From Castor canadensis (Eukaryota; Chordata; Mammalia; Rodentia; Castoridae), in assembly GCF_047511655.1 (NCBI RefSeq), contig NC_133402.1, positions 65,538,951 to 65,602,950 on the forward strand: a stretch of 64,000 bases of DNA. The letters run 5' to 3'. The position numbers and the translations under genes were made by a program. This document shows positions 23,801-36,906 of the stretch, one piece after another (within the stretch, counting starts at the first letter, position 1; every line of letters starts with the position of its first letter). Under the pieces are notes generated by a model. That model searched no databases and was not told the origin of the DNA. It worked only from the letters and a program-made list of their open reading frames with translations.

Positions 23801-24689
23801 TTATAGGAAATAACAAACAACACAGAGCTTAACTGAAATCCAAGCTTTTTAATTAAATTAACCTAGCGCACCTGTTTATGAGAGGGGTGCAGTCAGCACA
23901 TTCCGGTCACTGCTCACTTCAGATACACTTACTGCTTTGGTGCAATCCACAGCTGATCAGGACTCTGTTGCAGCACTGACCTTGGAGCCAGGTGGCTCTA
24001 TTTATTCCATCTTCCTTGTTTAGAACAATTTGTGCAAAGTCAAAAGCCTGCTTCAAGGGATGACGCAATTTTTCAGCACTAACATTTTGCAGAATGTTGT
24101 CGTTCCCCCCCCCTCCCCCATTCACAGCTCAGTGAATCAAAGCAGCTGCTTTGGCCTTGGTCCTGGTGTTTAATGCTCCAGCTTCCTTGCAGAGTTTCTG
24201 TTTCAGGAATTTGATTTTTGGCCCTTACACTCTGCTGAGTAAACACTTGGGTACCATTACAGATTGTAAATGTTAATAAGTGTGATTATAAAATATCAGT
24301 GAAATAGTCAGCAGAAGAGCCCCACTCTATGTAGAGATCAGAATATAACATATGGTGAATAGGGTGTATTTCTTGTTGGAGGAGACTAAAACAAATTTAA
24401 ACATTTGCCATACTGCTTTATGTACAAAATGTAGAGACATCCTGAACACTTGAGTCCCTCTCCTGTCCTCCTCCAGCATTAAGGATCATCTTTCCTGCAG
24501 TTAGCCTCGTCTGGACACCTCGCGTCCTCCCTGGACTCCTGAAGCCATGTCCTAGGGGTCTTGCTGCATTTCCCTGGCCCTTGATAGTCTAGATTTTTTA
24601 ACTGCCACCAGAGGAGGCTGCATGCTGGTGCACCCAAAACTTGTCTCCTCTCCTCAAAAAAATGTCAGTTGTCTCTTGATCTCAGTAAA

Positions 24690-25060
24690 CTCCAGATTTC
24701 TGACCACAGTGTCCAAGTCCCTCAGTGATCTGGACCTCACTGTCAATCTAGTCTCCTACATCTCACCCCATCCCTGACCCCACTGCAGGCCCTTGGGACT
24801 CCCAGCTACCACACCAGCACTTCAAGCTGGCCCTGGGCTCAGGTGGTTCATACTCGAAGTTCCTGCAGTTGTTCCTCCTCCACTGGGAACAAGTTCTTCC
24901 TTCAAAGCTCTGTTCAAATGTCGCCAAGTACAGAGAGCATTCCCTGGAAGGAATACCTAAAACAACATTCACAGGCTCATCACTTTCTCCCAATTCACAG
25001 AATATTTCCTCTGAGAGTTTACAGTCACTGGATATGTTTTTTTACAAACCCTCTCACTGC
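24690..25060 (+). mobile_element. L2 relic
   Basis: AGTGATCTGGACCTCACTG, CACTGCAGGCCCTTGGGAC, CTGTTCAAATGTCGCC and GAGAGCATTCCCTGG match the L2 3' region in order. Confidence 0.6.
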
Positions 25061-25227
25061 ACTAAAGGGTAAACTTAATTGAAATGATGAGGAAGGTCAC
25101 AGAAGCAGCAACAGAAGCAATACATAATACGTAAACAAACAAATAGCCTTTGTTCCAATAAGTAAAAAAATGTAAGAAATAAAAAGAATAGAGAATCAGA
25201 CATCATTTTCCTCTAAAACTGTAATAG

Positions 25228-25905
25228 AGCCTTTATTTTTTTATTGTTGTGTTGGGTGGGGGTACATTGTGACATTTACAAAAGGTCTTATGATATATCA
25301 AATACTTGAATTACCCCCTCTATCATTCTCCTTTATTCCCCCTCCTCCCATTCCTGGAATAGTTTCAACAGGTATCATTTTTACATTTACATACATGTGT
25401 ACACAGTATTCACACCATATTCACCCTCCTACCCCACCTCCCCTCCCACTGGTACTAATCCCCTCCCCTGAGCAGGACCTGTTCCACCCTCCTGTTCTCC
25501 AATTTTGTAGAAGAAAAAAAAAAATGACATTTTTGCTTGTTTAAGATAGCTACACAGGGAGTTCCTTGTAACATTTCTGTGTATATAACCAAAATTGGTT
25601 CATCCTGCATTGTTCTTCATTCTACCTTAGTCCCCTTCTTATGCTGGTTTCAACCTATTTAAAAATTCTATATTCATTCTTGTATAAAAGTGCATCAACC
25701 ATATTCACCTTCTTAACCTCCTTCTTTTATGCTACCCCTTGGACCTCCCCTTAATGTGGCTCATTCTTCATAATATTGCTGTATTTGTTTTAGGTCTATA
25801 ATCCACATATGAGGGAGAACATGCAATTTTTTGACCTCCTAAGCCTGGCTAATTTCACTTAAGATGATGTTCTCCAGTTCCATCCACTTACCTGCAAATG
25901 ATAAA
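25228..25905 (-). mobile_element. L1 3' end, minus orientation
   Basis: TTTTTTATTGTTGTGTTGGG with GGGGTACATTGTGACATTTA and ending CCATCCACTTACCTGCAAATG is the reverse of the 15235-type 3' UTR and ORF2 end. Its 5' truncation point is near 25905. Confidence 0.88.
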
Positions 25906-26125
25906 GAGCAATGCTGTCAAGAATTGCACAGACTAGATCATCCCGTACAATGATGGTATAGACGGCAACCCATAGGACTTTGTGGAAAGTAAGTCGATAA
26001 CGCACAGCAAGAGACAATGAGGACTTTATTTGCCTTTAGTTAAATGTCATTTCTTTAACCAATCACATAAATAAATAAAACTGGAAACCAAAACTGATTT
26101 CCAATAATATTCCTACAACATCATG
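25906..26125. other. Unexplained segment beside an L1 truncation point
   Basis: This piece contains more CpGs than its surroundings (for example CATCCCGTACAATG and TAGACGGC) and is open on the minus strand for about 40 codons ending at the L1 junction. I do not recognise it as a gene, RNA or repeat. Confidence 0.3.
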
Positions 26126-26129
26126 ACTA

Positions 26130-26345
26130 ATAGGCAGGCACTTTGCCACTCGAGCCACTCTGCCAGCCCTTTTTTGCTTTAGTTATTTTTTAGATAGAGT
26201 GTCATATTTTTTGCCTAGGCTGGTCTGGGACTACAATCTTCCTACCTAGGCTTCTGAGTTTCACTAAGTTTTTGTCAGGCTTGCCAACAACCAAGATCTC
26301 CCAAGTGAGTGGATTACAGTTACAAGCCAACACACACAGCCCTCC
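26130..26345 (-). repeat. Composite B1+ID-type SINE, minus orientation
   Basis: CACTCGAGCCACTCTGCCAG, TTGCCTAGGCTGGTCTGG and GTGGATTACAGTTACAAGCC are reversed tRNA-like and B1-like parts; the start is truncated. Confidence 0.7.
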
Positions 26346-26586
26346 AAAAACAATCACAAATGAAGTTCTACCATCTTTAGATATTCCAGTTTCCATTGAT
26401 TCCTACCATGCATCAACATTTCTTACAAACATGCTATCATTTCAGAAAAGCCTACAGATGAAAAGCCTACTTTCTGCACTCATGTTATTGTATTGGGCAC
26501 ATTTCATCAAAATAAATCCATGTTCACCAGTGATTTCTTCTACTCTTCATTAAATGACAGTTTAATGATGACAGATGTGTCATTTC

Positions 26587-26635
26587 AAACACACACACAC
26601 ACACAACCAACAGACACATTACACACATACAGACA
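26587..26635. repeat. Short CA microsatellite
   Basis: ACACACACACACACACAACC followed by imperfect CA units. Confidence 0.8.
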
Positions 26636-26699
26636 CAATCACAAAGCAAACATAACCGTGGGAGCCTACTAAACCTATATAGTCCTTGCATTTGTGTCT

Positions 26700-27240
26700 T
26701 CAATACATTTTGAATGAACAGAGAAAATGTAGCACTTAGACATCAGAGAATACTAGTCAGCCACAGAAAAGAGTGAACGCCTGTCATTTGCGACAGTGTT
26801 CGTGGAGTTGGAGATCACTGCTAAGTGAAGCAAGACAGACCCAGAAAGACAAGGACCGTGTGACCAGTCTCATGTGGGATCTCAACGGCTAATCTCAAGA
26901 AGCTGAGAGGACAGTGTGAATGGAGACTGGGTCAAGGAGGCAGTGGGGAGGGATGGAGCAAGGCTGGCCACTTGGTACAAAGCTACAAGACAAGAACAAG
27001 TAGTTGTTGTCACAGTAAGGTGACAATAGACAACAATAAGGTACAGTGCACTTTAAAAAGCTACAAGGGAAGATTTTCAATGTTTTCACCATAAACAAGT
27101 GGTAAATATTTGAGGAGACAAGTATGTCTAACCTGATTTAAACATCACTCAGTGTACACATGTATGAAAATAGGACTTAGTACATTAATATGTACAGTTT
27201 TGTCTTTCTACATCAGTTTAAAAGATATTTTTAAAATTAC
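26700..27240 (+). mobile_element. Old L1 3' end
   Basis: CAGAGAATACTAGTCAGCCA, GTGAAGCAAGACAGACCCAG, CAGTCTCATGTGGGATCTC and TACACATGTATGAAAATAGG follow the L1 ORF2 end and an older L1M-type 3' UTR. Confidence 0.7.
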
Positions 27241-29069
27241 AAATTAAAACAACTATATAATATGTTAATCTAATATATCCATTCTCAACCCATTTTGTTC
27301 ATTTGATCATTTTAATAATGAAGGTGCCTACTTAACCCCTGGAATTGTTACAAGCAATAAGCCAAATGAAATATATATATAATTGAGGAAATCTCAAAAA
27401 ATCAGGCAAAATTAAATAATATTTGCACATTCTAATTCCAAATCATATGAGGGAGACCACCATTCAAAGACAGTACAGTCCTCTGTGGATTTGTTTAAGC
27501 AAGCGTTTTACCCACAAATTTATTAGTAGAACAGAGAAACTACAAGTAAAAAAGCAGTTTTTTACTAAGAATCAAACTTCCAAATAAAAATCATTAAAAA
27601 ATAACTACAAGGTACAGCTTCCATGGTATTCAAAGTTTTCTTTTTGTCCTTTTGCTTTCCTTGGGAGGCTGAGTCAAATTAAATCCTTCCTAAATGAGCT
27701 AGAATTTTTCCGTTATCTCTTGACTTTCTCAGATTCCAGAAGCCTTCGGTAAGCCTGTTGTTTCAGCTCAGAAAAGTAACTTCAGTCAGCTCAGGATTTA
27801 CTGAAAGATAATGGGGTGCGGTAAAAAATGACAACACTAGAAAATTTTTTAAAAAATGAATAAACAGCTACAAGTCAAACAAAAACTATAAAACTGTAAT
27901 TAGAGATAAGACATCCTTCAAGAAAGTTATAATATATGGGTCTAATAAAAGGAGGGAACATCCAATTACTATTGCTAATTCTCTTTATCTTAGAGTTGTA
28001 TTTAATTTTTCCACGGCTTTGTCCAATGAGTGCTCTCCTCGTGACCTGACATATCAGCACAGAGCCCTGTGAGAATAAGTAGAGCATGTATTTTATTGTA
28101 CTGTGACCTCCTACTTGGGTCCCTACCATCACGAAGACTTATCGATACAATCCTAAAATAATTGAGTGATGTTTCAAGCTTCATTATTGAAGAAATCGAA
28201 CATCAATGGCGCATTTCCTCAGCTCCTCTGGATAAAAATTACTAACTTCCTTTCAGTCGCACTCCTATGAGATTTGAAAGACAAATGATCTTCACCCCAC
28301 TACTAACCATTTCTTTAGTTAAGGATGGACAGAAAGATAGAGGTTACCCTACATCAGTGTTCCAGGGTCAGCTTCCCACTTTGCGGTAGCGAGGAAGAGG
28401 TGAAAGGAGGGAAGAAAGAGGGAGGCAGATACACAAACACAAGCAGTGGCAGTGATTGATTTTGTGTTTACAGTCCAGGCACAGCCCAGTGGGCTCAGAG
28501 ACTAGCATCCTAGCCCAATTGCATTTATGGCATCAGCCCCTGCACTGTGTAACTCCAGGCAGCCTCTTTATCTCCCACTGGGGCAGAAGCAGCAGCTCCC
28601 TCTTGGTCTGGTCAGTTCCCTCTGATGTTTCAGAAGCCACCAATGGAGACTCAGCTTAAACCCACTCATCCAGCCTTTGCAATAACTGTGTAAGGCCCTA
28701 ATTACTGTTGATCCACTGCCTCTGCTCAATACATTTAAAATGGGTTGTTTATCCTGAATGGAACCCTGTCTCATACAGGTACCTCTGGCCTCCACTCCCA
28801 CTACTCCTAACAACAACAAAAATGTCTCCAACCACCATCAAACATTCCTTGGGGTGGAGGTGGAGGATTGGTTCAGAGCCCCTGGACTTGAGAAAGATGA
28901 GACAAAAGAAACAGTTTAAAAAGGGTTATAACTCTCTCACCTGATGATGTGCCCAGACCAGGGTTTTCAAACATACATGAGTGAAGAGGTCAGGAAGGAC
29001 CAGGGGGGACCAAGCACCACCGTCAAGGAGAGCCCTCCTTGTCAGTCAGTGTGAAGGATAAATCAGAGG

Positions 29070-29195
29070 AGCCAGGCATGAGGTGCAAGCCTATAGTTCC
29101 CACACTGAGGAGGCTGAGGCAGGAGGATCTCGAGTTTGAGGCCAGGAAGGGCTACACAGCAAGACCCTTTCTCAAGAAAACAAAAAAATCAATCA
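29070..29195 (+). repeat. B1-like SINE
   Basis: GAGCCAGGCATGAGGTGC, GAGGCTGAGGCAGGAGGATC and GGGCTACACAGCAAGACCC are clear B1 sequence, with an A-rich tail. Confidence 0.92.
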
Positions 29196-29539
29196 TAGGA
29201 CTGAAGAAATTTATTCTAAAGTTTTGAAGTTGAAGAAGTAATGAAAACACATCACCAAAGAGACCCCATGGGCACCACTATGCTTATTATTTATTTCTTC
29301 TGGGTTCCCTTGGAAAAGGTTGTCTTTAGAGCATAACACACAGTAAGGTGTTAAACCTTACTGATGCCCTACATTTTTACATTATCACAGCATGAGAATT
29401 AATTCCACTCATTCCAGGTTCTACTTTAGAACAATAGTAATTAGAGTAACAGGGTTTAAAATAATAACAAGTAGCACAAATAGAGCCATTTCAGTTTGCA
29501 GGCTTGCATCAAGCTTTTCCTGGGCATTCTCACATCAAT

Positions 29540-29710
29540 GTTCAAGTAACTGCCTAGAAGGCAATTAATATTATGAAGCAGCTATCATAATTCAGAGTCA
29601 GGAAATAATTTGTTCTAAGAATAACGAGCAATAAGTGGTACAGATGAGATTTAAACTCATTCTTGTTCCAAAACTTCATCCTCTTACCCATTACCCTACA
29701 ATGTCTCCCA
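29540..29710. repeat. MIR relic
   Basis: AATTAATATTATGAAGCAG, GGTACAGATGAGATTTAAAC and CTCTTACCCATTACCCTAC follow the MIR 3' half. Confidence 0.55.
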
Positions 29711-30679
29711 CAGGTTATCTTTCACAGTTGCCATGCAAGCAATTTATGAGCACTTGGCCTGAAATAAATCATGGATCCCAGTAATCCAGGTGAGATCATA
29801 TGCACTTGTAGTTCACCTTCAGCGTCTCTTGCCCCATTTCTGTAGCGTGAACCCTCTCTGCCTATATTCAGAGAGCAAGCACTCTCTTCTGAATTGCTTC
29901 TGTCTTTCTCCTAATATTTGAAAAGTAAAACATCATCCTTACATTCTTAGGAATATGCTTATACAGAATGAAATGAAAGTGAGATTAATACAGCTACCCA
30001 GGTAATGCAAAGTACAACAGACTTTACCTGGATTTATCACAAATGTGAAGTGCCTTATTCACCATGCAACTCATCCAACACATGGGCTGCACAGTGTCTA
30101 CATATCTGAATCTCTGAGGATCAAATTGACCAGCTCTTTTCCCACAGCTAAATGAAAAGCAAGTACATTGCTGAACACTGTCTCAGGATGTATGGGCCAA
30201 GGTCCCACACTGGACCACAGGCTGCATGGTGGTATGGCAAGAACAGCTGGGATATTCCACTTGTTACTGTTAGTCTGAAATGGCAGCTCTAATTAGCATA
30301 ACCTGGATAAATAAATCCCTACAGTGAAACTAGTCAAACTATACTTCTGCTTAGGGCAGAATGAGGTGTCCAACTTCATACAAGAAAAGTTCTCTTGCCA
30401 GCACTCAGCAGAAGCTTCTAATCCAGATTTTTCATAATTAATTGTCAGCATTCATTCAAGTCAAACACTTTGTAATTTTTTTCTAAACTTGGAAATATTT
30501 TCCCTCCTCACCTCCTCTTACCCTCAGCTCCCCCATCACCTCCTTAAATGCTTTTCAAAAGGGTTTTCTACAATGCAAATATTGTTTTAAATTAGCTCAC
30601 AAACAGGCTGTTCTGACCATTAAAGAAAACTTCATACTCTTCATCTATAAAAAATTTACTCACGTTTTTGGTTGTGCAT

Positions 30680-31034
30680 ATGGTGTATGGGTGTGTGGTG
30701 TGTGTTTGTGTGGTGTATGTGTGTGTGTGTTTAACTGTGTGGTGGTGTGGTATGTGTGTGTATGTGTGTGAATGTGTATGGTGTGTAATGTGGGTGTGTG
30801 GTGTGTTTCTGAGTGGTGTGTGTGTGATGTGTGTGGAGTGGGTGTATGCGGAGTGGGGGGATACGGGGAGGTGTGTGGTTTGTTTATATGTGGTGTGTGT
30901 GAGGGTGTGGGTGGGTGTGTATGTGCGATGTGTGTGTAGTGTGTGTGTGTGTGGTGGGTGTGTGGTGTGTGTGTGGTGGGTGTGGGGAGGGTATGGGGTA
31001 TGTGTGTGTGTGTGTGTGTCTGTGTCTGTGTGAG
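30680..31034. repeat. GT-rich tract
   Basis: About 355 bp of (GT)n with GGTGTG and TATG interruptions, ending in GTGTCTGTGTGAG just before an ID-like SINE. In the PLOD2 pre-mRNA it reads as CA-rich. Long open frames here are repeat artefacts. Confidence 0.95.
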
Positions 31035-31035
31035 A

Positions 31036-31112
31036 GATGGGGGGGTGCGAGGGATTGAACCAGGTCCTTGCCCATGCTATTTAGCACTCTACCACTGAAT
31101 TACTCAACCAGC
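31036..31112 (-). repeat. ID-like SINE, minus orientation
   Basis: GATTGAACCAGGTCCTTGCC and AGCACTCTACCACTGAATTA are reversed B- and A-box parts. It directly abuts the GT-rich tract, which may have grown from its tail. Confidence 0.75.
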
Positions 31113-32022
31113 ACTCTGAAGAATTTAAACACAAGTTATGTTTATTTCTAAGTTCATGTGCATGGTTTAAAATAGCTTCCTAGCTGACCTTTCTCCTCAA
31201 TCTGAAAACTCTCACCCAGTCTGCTCAGCCATAAACCATGGATCTACATATGCTGGAGTATCAGAGCCATTCAATGACTTCTGTGAAGAAGGACTTAACT
31301 TTCGGGATCATATGTCCTATGAAAGAGCACACTTACGACTGAGAACAGAGAAGTATCAAATACATGGTATTAAACAGAAACATAAGGTTAGTTTATCATT
31401 TTAATGAACCAAATATTTTGTTAAAACCTAATATACTGGGAGAAAAACTCTTGATGCTTACTTGATTATTCAATAAATCACATTTAATTCCCCAAATCAA
31501 TACTGAAGCTGAATGATTCTGTGAGTTTTGGAAAAAGTAGTAAATGTAAGTGCTTAAAGTTAAGTTACACTCTTTCCTCACCAACTGTTCTATTTGAACT
31601 GTTCCCATTAATTAACCTAAAGTTCTTCTGAAAACAGAAGGAAAAGTAGCTTGAAAAAGAGAAAAAGCACTGTACAAAACTATTAAGTTCATACCACTCA
31701 CGAGATAGTTTCCATCCCAGAGACACAAGCACACATCCACCCATGTGACTTTGACAAGACCCAGCAACACATCAAAGCGTAGTGCACACCCAATGGCATT
31801 CACACTGACTGCTGTTATCTTAAGACTTCAGAGTTATCTCTGTGGCTTGCAATCACAGGAGTGTACACACACACACCACATACACACTCAAATACCCTCT
31901 CCATAAACTTTATTATGGATCTAAGTCCACTAAGTGTTAAATTTTAACAATGTTTAATGAATACAAAAGGGGCATAGGTTATGTGATAACTATTATTTCA
32001 ATAGCAGATTTTGTCATTTCTT

Positions 32023-32135
32023 TTTTTTTTTATTGTTGTGTTGGGAGGGGGTACATTTTGGCATTTGCAAAAGTTGTTACAATATAACAAATATATCATG
32101 GTTGCATTCACCCCCTCCATCATTCTCCTTTATCA
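32023..32135 (-). mobile_element. L1 3' end, short, minus orientation
   Basis: A T-run, TTATTGTTGTGTTGGGAGGG and GGTACATTTTGGCATTTGC, then CACCCCCTCCATCATTCTCC match the start of the 25228 copy. Confidence 0.82.
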
Positions 32136-34014
32136 ATAACAGATTGTTAAATAGCACATATTATAAAAGTAATTTTTTTAACTCCTAGGGAGTTGTTAGC
32201 AAGAAGAAACAGAAAAACATATTTATAATATTTAAATGTACTGACGAGTACATGATTTCTCTTAGAAGACAGAAAATAGCTTCATATAAACACCAGCCTG
32301 TTTTCCTCTCATATCAAAACATTTGGATATTTTAGTATGCAAATTTAATTCCAGTTATTCTTGGCTTTACTATCTTACCTCTAAATCAAAATCTAATTAG
32401 GAAAAAAGCAACATTAAACTCTAGCCAAATTCAACTCCTGATACAATAACTAAAAGCAAAAGTAGACTTCAAAGTGCAACACAGCCAAGAGTGATGCTTC
32501 CTGTGGCCCAATAAACAAGCTGATAGTAAGTTTCCTTGAGGCTCCTTTGATTCCTGCAATACTCTTTGTCTGCTATTCATCCTGACACTCAAGAGTTGGA
32601 GAAACACCAAACAACAGGGCTAGAAAGGCAACAGATTGTCACTCAGGCACCTGGCTCAAGATTGGTGAGTGGAGGAGCTGGCCTGAGAGGCAGGTTCCCT
32701 GATGTCAAGTGTCTGTGCTCCTCCCTGTCCTGCTTTGATCTCTTCCCTTTCACACAGGCATTATTTTCCTATTAAGATCTTAGAATTTCAATGGGGAACA
32801 GGAGCTGACCCTGGTGTGCTCTTTTGTTTGTTTCATTTGGTTTTTCTTCTTTTCCTCCACACAGGGCAACAGAACATTCAATAAATACTGAAATGAACTT
32901 TGAAATATTAATTCTAACACATCGGAGTATTTCACAATGGAAGTTTTCTGCATCTAAGAGTTTACAGTACTGTATATTATGGCTAGAAAATATTAGGATC
33001 TAATTTTTAAACCATAGTTCATTAAGTCAACATGAATTTATTAACTTACATAGATTCACAAAAGCAATTGCAAATTACTACTCAAAACCAAGAACTGAAG
33101 CAATATGAAAGGAGTTTTGAGCAAAACAACACAAAAATGTTCACCTACTGAAGAAAACGGAGTATTTAATGGCTAGTGTTATGCTAACATATCCTAGGAA
33201 ACTACAAATACACTTAGTCTATCAATGAACCCTTGTCTACCCCATGGGTGTCAGGGGCTCCCCACGGGGAAGAGCTATCAGTATAAAAGAAGGTGTGTGG
33301 GGAAACATGAGAACTGAGACAGAAGAGTGGAGAAAGCAAGCTGGACAAGGGCACAGAATTTATGCACCCCCAAGAGTGTGCCAGGAGAGTGTGGATCTCA
33401 CCGTGCTGAAGGCAGAGCCCAGGGAGAACTCTGTCTACTTTGTAAATCTCTTCATTTCTTTGCTTTGGTGCTTTTCCAGTTCAGGATTTTTGTTTTGTAT
33501 TGCTCGTGGTTACCTAGTAAAGTCACTGTTTAAAAAATTTCAACCTCGTCTAAACTCCACTGAGAAGAAAAGGAGAACTGTCCTCCCCTGGCTGTGGTTG
33601 GCAGGAATCTGGGGGCCTGGGTGAGCAGGGCTTTCAGGCCACCACCAAAGGACCTGCCCTAGGCCAGGAAGGAACAGGGAGGCTGGAATGGGAGAAAGGG
33701 GCCTGTGAAGACAAGGGGCCTCAGAGCTGGCTCAGACAGGCCTGGAAAAATCCCCTCAAAGGATCAGTTTGCCTTCTGCATAAAAGCTCTGCAACACTTC
33801 CCCAGGAGACCAAATGAGTGAGTTCATTTTGGTTTGCCTGCAGACTGTCGGCCAGTTTCTTCTGTTTTTTTAAAAATGATTTAAGTTCTGTATTTGCAGA
33901 ATTTTTTTAAGAAAATGAAGTAGCTGCTTGTATTTAGTATACTTGTAGAACCAGGAAGGAACAATTTAAATATTTATAGATCTTGCTAGAGAATGCATCA
34001 AAATATCTAAAAGT

Positions 34015-34135
34015 GGGAGCCAGGCATGGTGGTGCTCGCCTATAATCCCAACATTTGGGAAACTGAGGCCGGGGATCATGAGTTTTAGGTCAGCCTGGGC
34101 TACACAGCCAGACTGTCTCCAGAAAAAAAGAGAGA
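34015..34135 (+). repeat. B1-like SINE
   Basis: GCCAGGCATGGTGGTGC, CGCCTATAATCCCAAC and CAGCCTGGGCTACACAGCC are B1 sequence. Confidence 0.92.
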
Positions 34136-34477
34136 AATGTCTAAAGTCACTGGCTCCTCTCTTACCCCTGTGGATAAGCAATAACCACTCAGAAGCACCA
34201 TGAAAGTTGTGTCTTCAAACCAATTAAAACCGAGCAGTCCATGGCAGGCTTGCTGAGGGGCTCTGGAATGAGGTGTGGTTTCTGAGGCTTTTCTCCTCCC
34301 AGCCAGAACCCCCAGCATCAGGAATTTAAGTTGGAAGGGACCCACAAACCTCTTCTAGTTGCTGCTGAGCCTATGAGAGGGTCAACCAGTACAATGTGAT
34401 GCACACTGGATGTGTCTTCAGTGCACTACAGTCAGAGGGAACAGGGATAATGGGGTGAGCAAGAAGAATTGTCTGTT

Positions 34478-34592
34478 CTCGCCCAGTCTGTAATGCCAGC
34501 ACTCAGGAGGCTGAGGCAGGGCAGCTGCAAGAGCCAGGCCAGCCTGAGCTACACAGGGAGGCCTTGTCTCAAAAGAACAAACAAAAACTTAC
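34478..34592 (+). repeat. B1-like SINE, 5'-truncated
   Basis: GTAATGCCAGCACTCAGG, GGCTGAGGCAGGGCAGC and GAGCTACACAGGGAGGCC are B1 sequence with an AAC-rich tail. Confidence 0.9.
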
Positions 34593-34860
34593 ATACGCTT
34601 CATAATTCCTTTTTCTTTACCTGTACCGGCACAGGAGAAGCACCACAGCATTTAAGTCAGAGGGAGCTCTCCTGTCTCTCTCATTTCTTTAGGAAGGAAT
34701 CCTAAAACAACTTAGAGGTAACTACAAAGCAAATGGAAATTCTGTTAAAAATCTGAGAATGTAGCCCTAAAGAAAATGAAAACAGTATCAACCGATGGAA
34801 TAAACACCAGGGTATCATATGCATCACAAATAATAAAATCAATATTAAAGTCAATAAACA

Positions 34861-34965
34861 ATGGGGCTGGCGGAGTGGCTCCAGTGGTAGAGCGCCTGCC
34901 TAGTATGCGGGAGATCCTGAGTTCAAATCCCAGTGCTGCAAACAACAACAATAAAATCAAAATAA
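34861..34965 (+). repeat. tRNA-derived SINE, well preserved
   Basis: GGGGCTGGCGGAGTGGCTCC, GTGGTAGAGCGCCTGCC, GAGTTCAAATCCCAGTGCTG and an AAC-rich tail. It is the best-preserved copy of the tRNA-like half and retains a near-intact internal polymerase III promoter. Confidence 0.88.
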
Positions 34966-34978
34966 CTGAAAATATATT

Positions 34979-35180
34979 ATTTTTTGGTGGTGCTGAAGAT
35001 CAAACTCAGGGCCTTGGCAAGCATTCTACCACTTTAGCCACATCCCCAGCCCTTTTGCTTTTTGTCTGTTTTCAGATAGGGTCTCACTAACACTTGCCTG
35101 GGCAGGCCTCAAACCACAATCCTGCAGCTCTACCTTCTGAGTAGCTGGGATTATAGGCATGAGCCACTAGGCCTGGAAGT
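34979..35180 (-). repeat. Composite B1+ID-type SINE, minus orientation
   Basis: GGTGCTGAAGATCAAACTC, GCCACATCCCCAGCCC, GATAGGGTCTCACTAACAC and GAGTAGCTGGGATTATAGGC are reversed ID-like and B1-like parts. It faces the tRNA-derived SINE at 34861, forming an inverted pair only 14 bp apart. Confidence 0.85.
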
Positions 35181-36906
35181 AATGATATATAATTTGGACC
35201 CTGGCCTATTTTAGAAACTCACCCAAGTTTGTTAGAAACACTTTTCCTTTCTCCTTATTTAGCCCCTTGTTTTAGCTAACTAAAGCTTTTGCTTGTTTTA
35301 ATAGTTCCATAGAGAATATTCATAGTAGTAATAAACGTGTTCTTTGGAATGTATTCAAATTTAAAATATGTTTTGTTTTCATGTCTAGAGAAGATTCTTA
35401 TTATAAATGCAGTCATTCGTCAGAAATAGAAGCCCTCATTCCCAATACAGAGGACAACAGATGGAGTGGACACTGTCATTCTGTCTTGGTAATGGCTGGG
35501 GAGTGACCCCAATAAGAAAAATTTGCATAGAAACTGATCATTTTGTGAGAAGAGTGATCATCAAAAAAGAACACAGAGAGAAAAAATTACAATGTTGACT
35601 GCTCTTGAAATGAAAACCAAAGATTTCCCAGTAATTCTAAGGCTATCCAAACTTAAATTTAAACCAAATTTCATATAGCAGAGTAGAGCTAGTAAATATG
35701 ATGGATATTTCCAAAGAAACACATGAAGTGATTCAGCACAGGACTCACTAACAGCTAATCACATTAATTCAAGAAGGTGGGAGAAGATATACTCATATGT
35801 GAACAGCAAAAAAATGAATCTGAAACCTGCAACAATTTGCTACTAAAATCATCAAGGCTTGAAAAATGTCACATCCATCAGAAATTAAATATACAAACCC
35901 TCTAAACTAATTCATTTTTAAATAAAGAGATTTATATTTTTAAAAAAGATCAAAATTATTCTAAAGACCGGATTTCCGTCATTTAATACAAAAGAAAATT
36001 TTTAATAGAAATTTTCCCTTTTCCTATAAAAATAACATTCATCCGACCTTCAAATCCAGAATGAAAAACTTAAAACTTATTGACATTACTGTATTTTTAA
36101 ATTACAAACATTGTTACGTTATCATCAGTAACTAATTTGAAGCTACTATACTTTACAGTTACAAGCAGCATTCTAATTTTAAGAAATATCCCTGTGACAT
36201 GGTGAGCAGGAAAGTAATCAAGTGGACAGTGCTCCATCACCTGTAGCAGGGGTGGTGAAGGTCATGAGGCCTAGGGGAGCAAGTAGAACAAAGCCCACAA
36301 AATGGTAACACCGTCTCTGTTCTAGTACTCAGAATCACTGTTTTGAGATAGCTACAACTCAAGAGCCCTGAAAGTTAGTTTTGTTTAGCTCTAGTGAGGC
36401 AAGCACTCCACAGCAAATGTAAACTAGCAAAATACAAAAAAAGAAAAAAATGTAAAAGCCACCAATTTCTCAATTTAGCCTGATTCAAAGCAACAGTTAA
36501 AGAAGAATAAAAACACTGATTACTAAATACACTGATTATTTCCTCCAAGGAAAAAAGTCACATACTCCTAATCACATTTCTGGTATAATGTCTGAAATAC
36601 ACGTAAACTCTGAAAAACAGATATGCAATTTCCCCTCTCCGGCCATCAGCGTATTCTATTCACCATGTGGACACCGTTTACACCGGGAACATATCTAAGT
36701 AGTTTCGAGTACCGTGTTTAAAAGATGTAACAGAGACGCCCTATGCTTGAACTCACAACACCCTAGGAATCACTGGTAAAGTCTAAATGAAAACCAGGCC
36801 TCCGATATGCCCAGAGCCAGCTGCTACTGTCCAGGATTGGCTCTTCCCAACCCAGCAGCACAGCTGCCTGCATCAGGGCTGCCGTGGGACTGTAGTGTCC
36901 TACTGC

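Noticed and set aside
30668..31033. A 121-codon frame across the GT tract.
   Set aside because: Same repeat artefact; it has no start context or neighbours.
34861..34935. A possible tRNA gene.
   Set aside because: Same reason; it matches many other SINE copies in the window.
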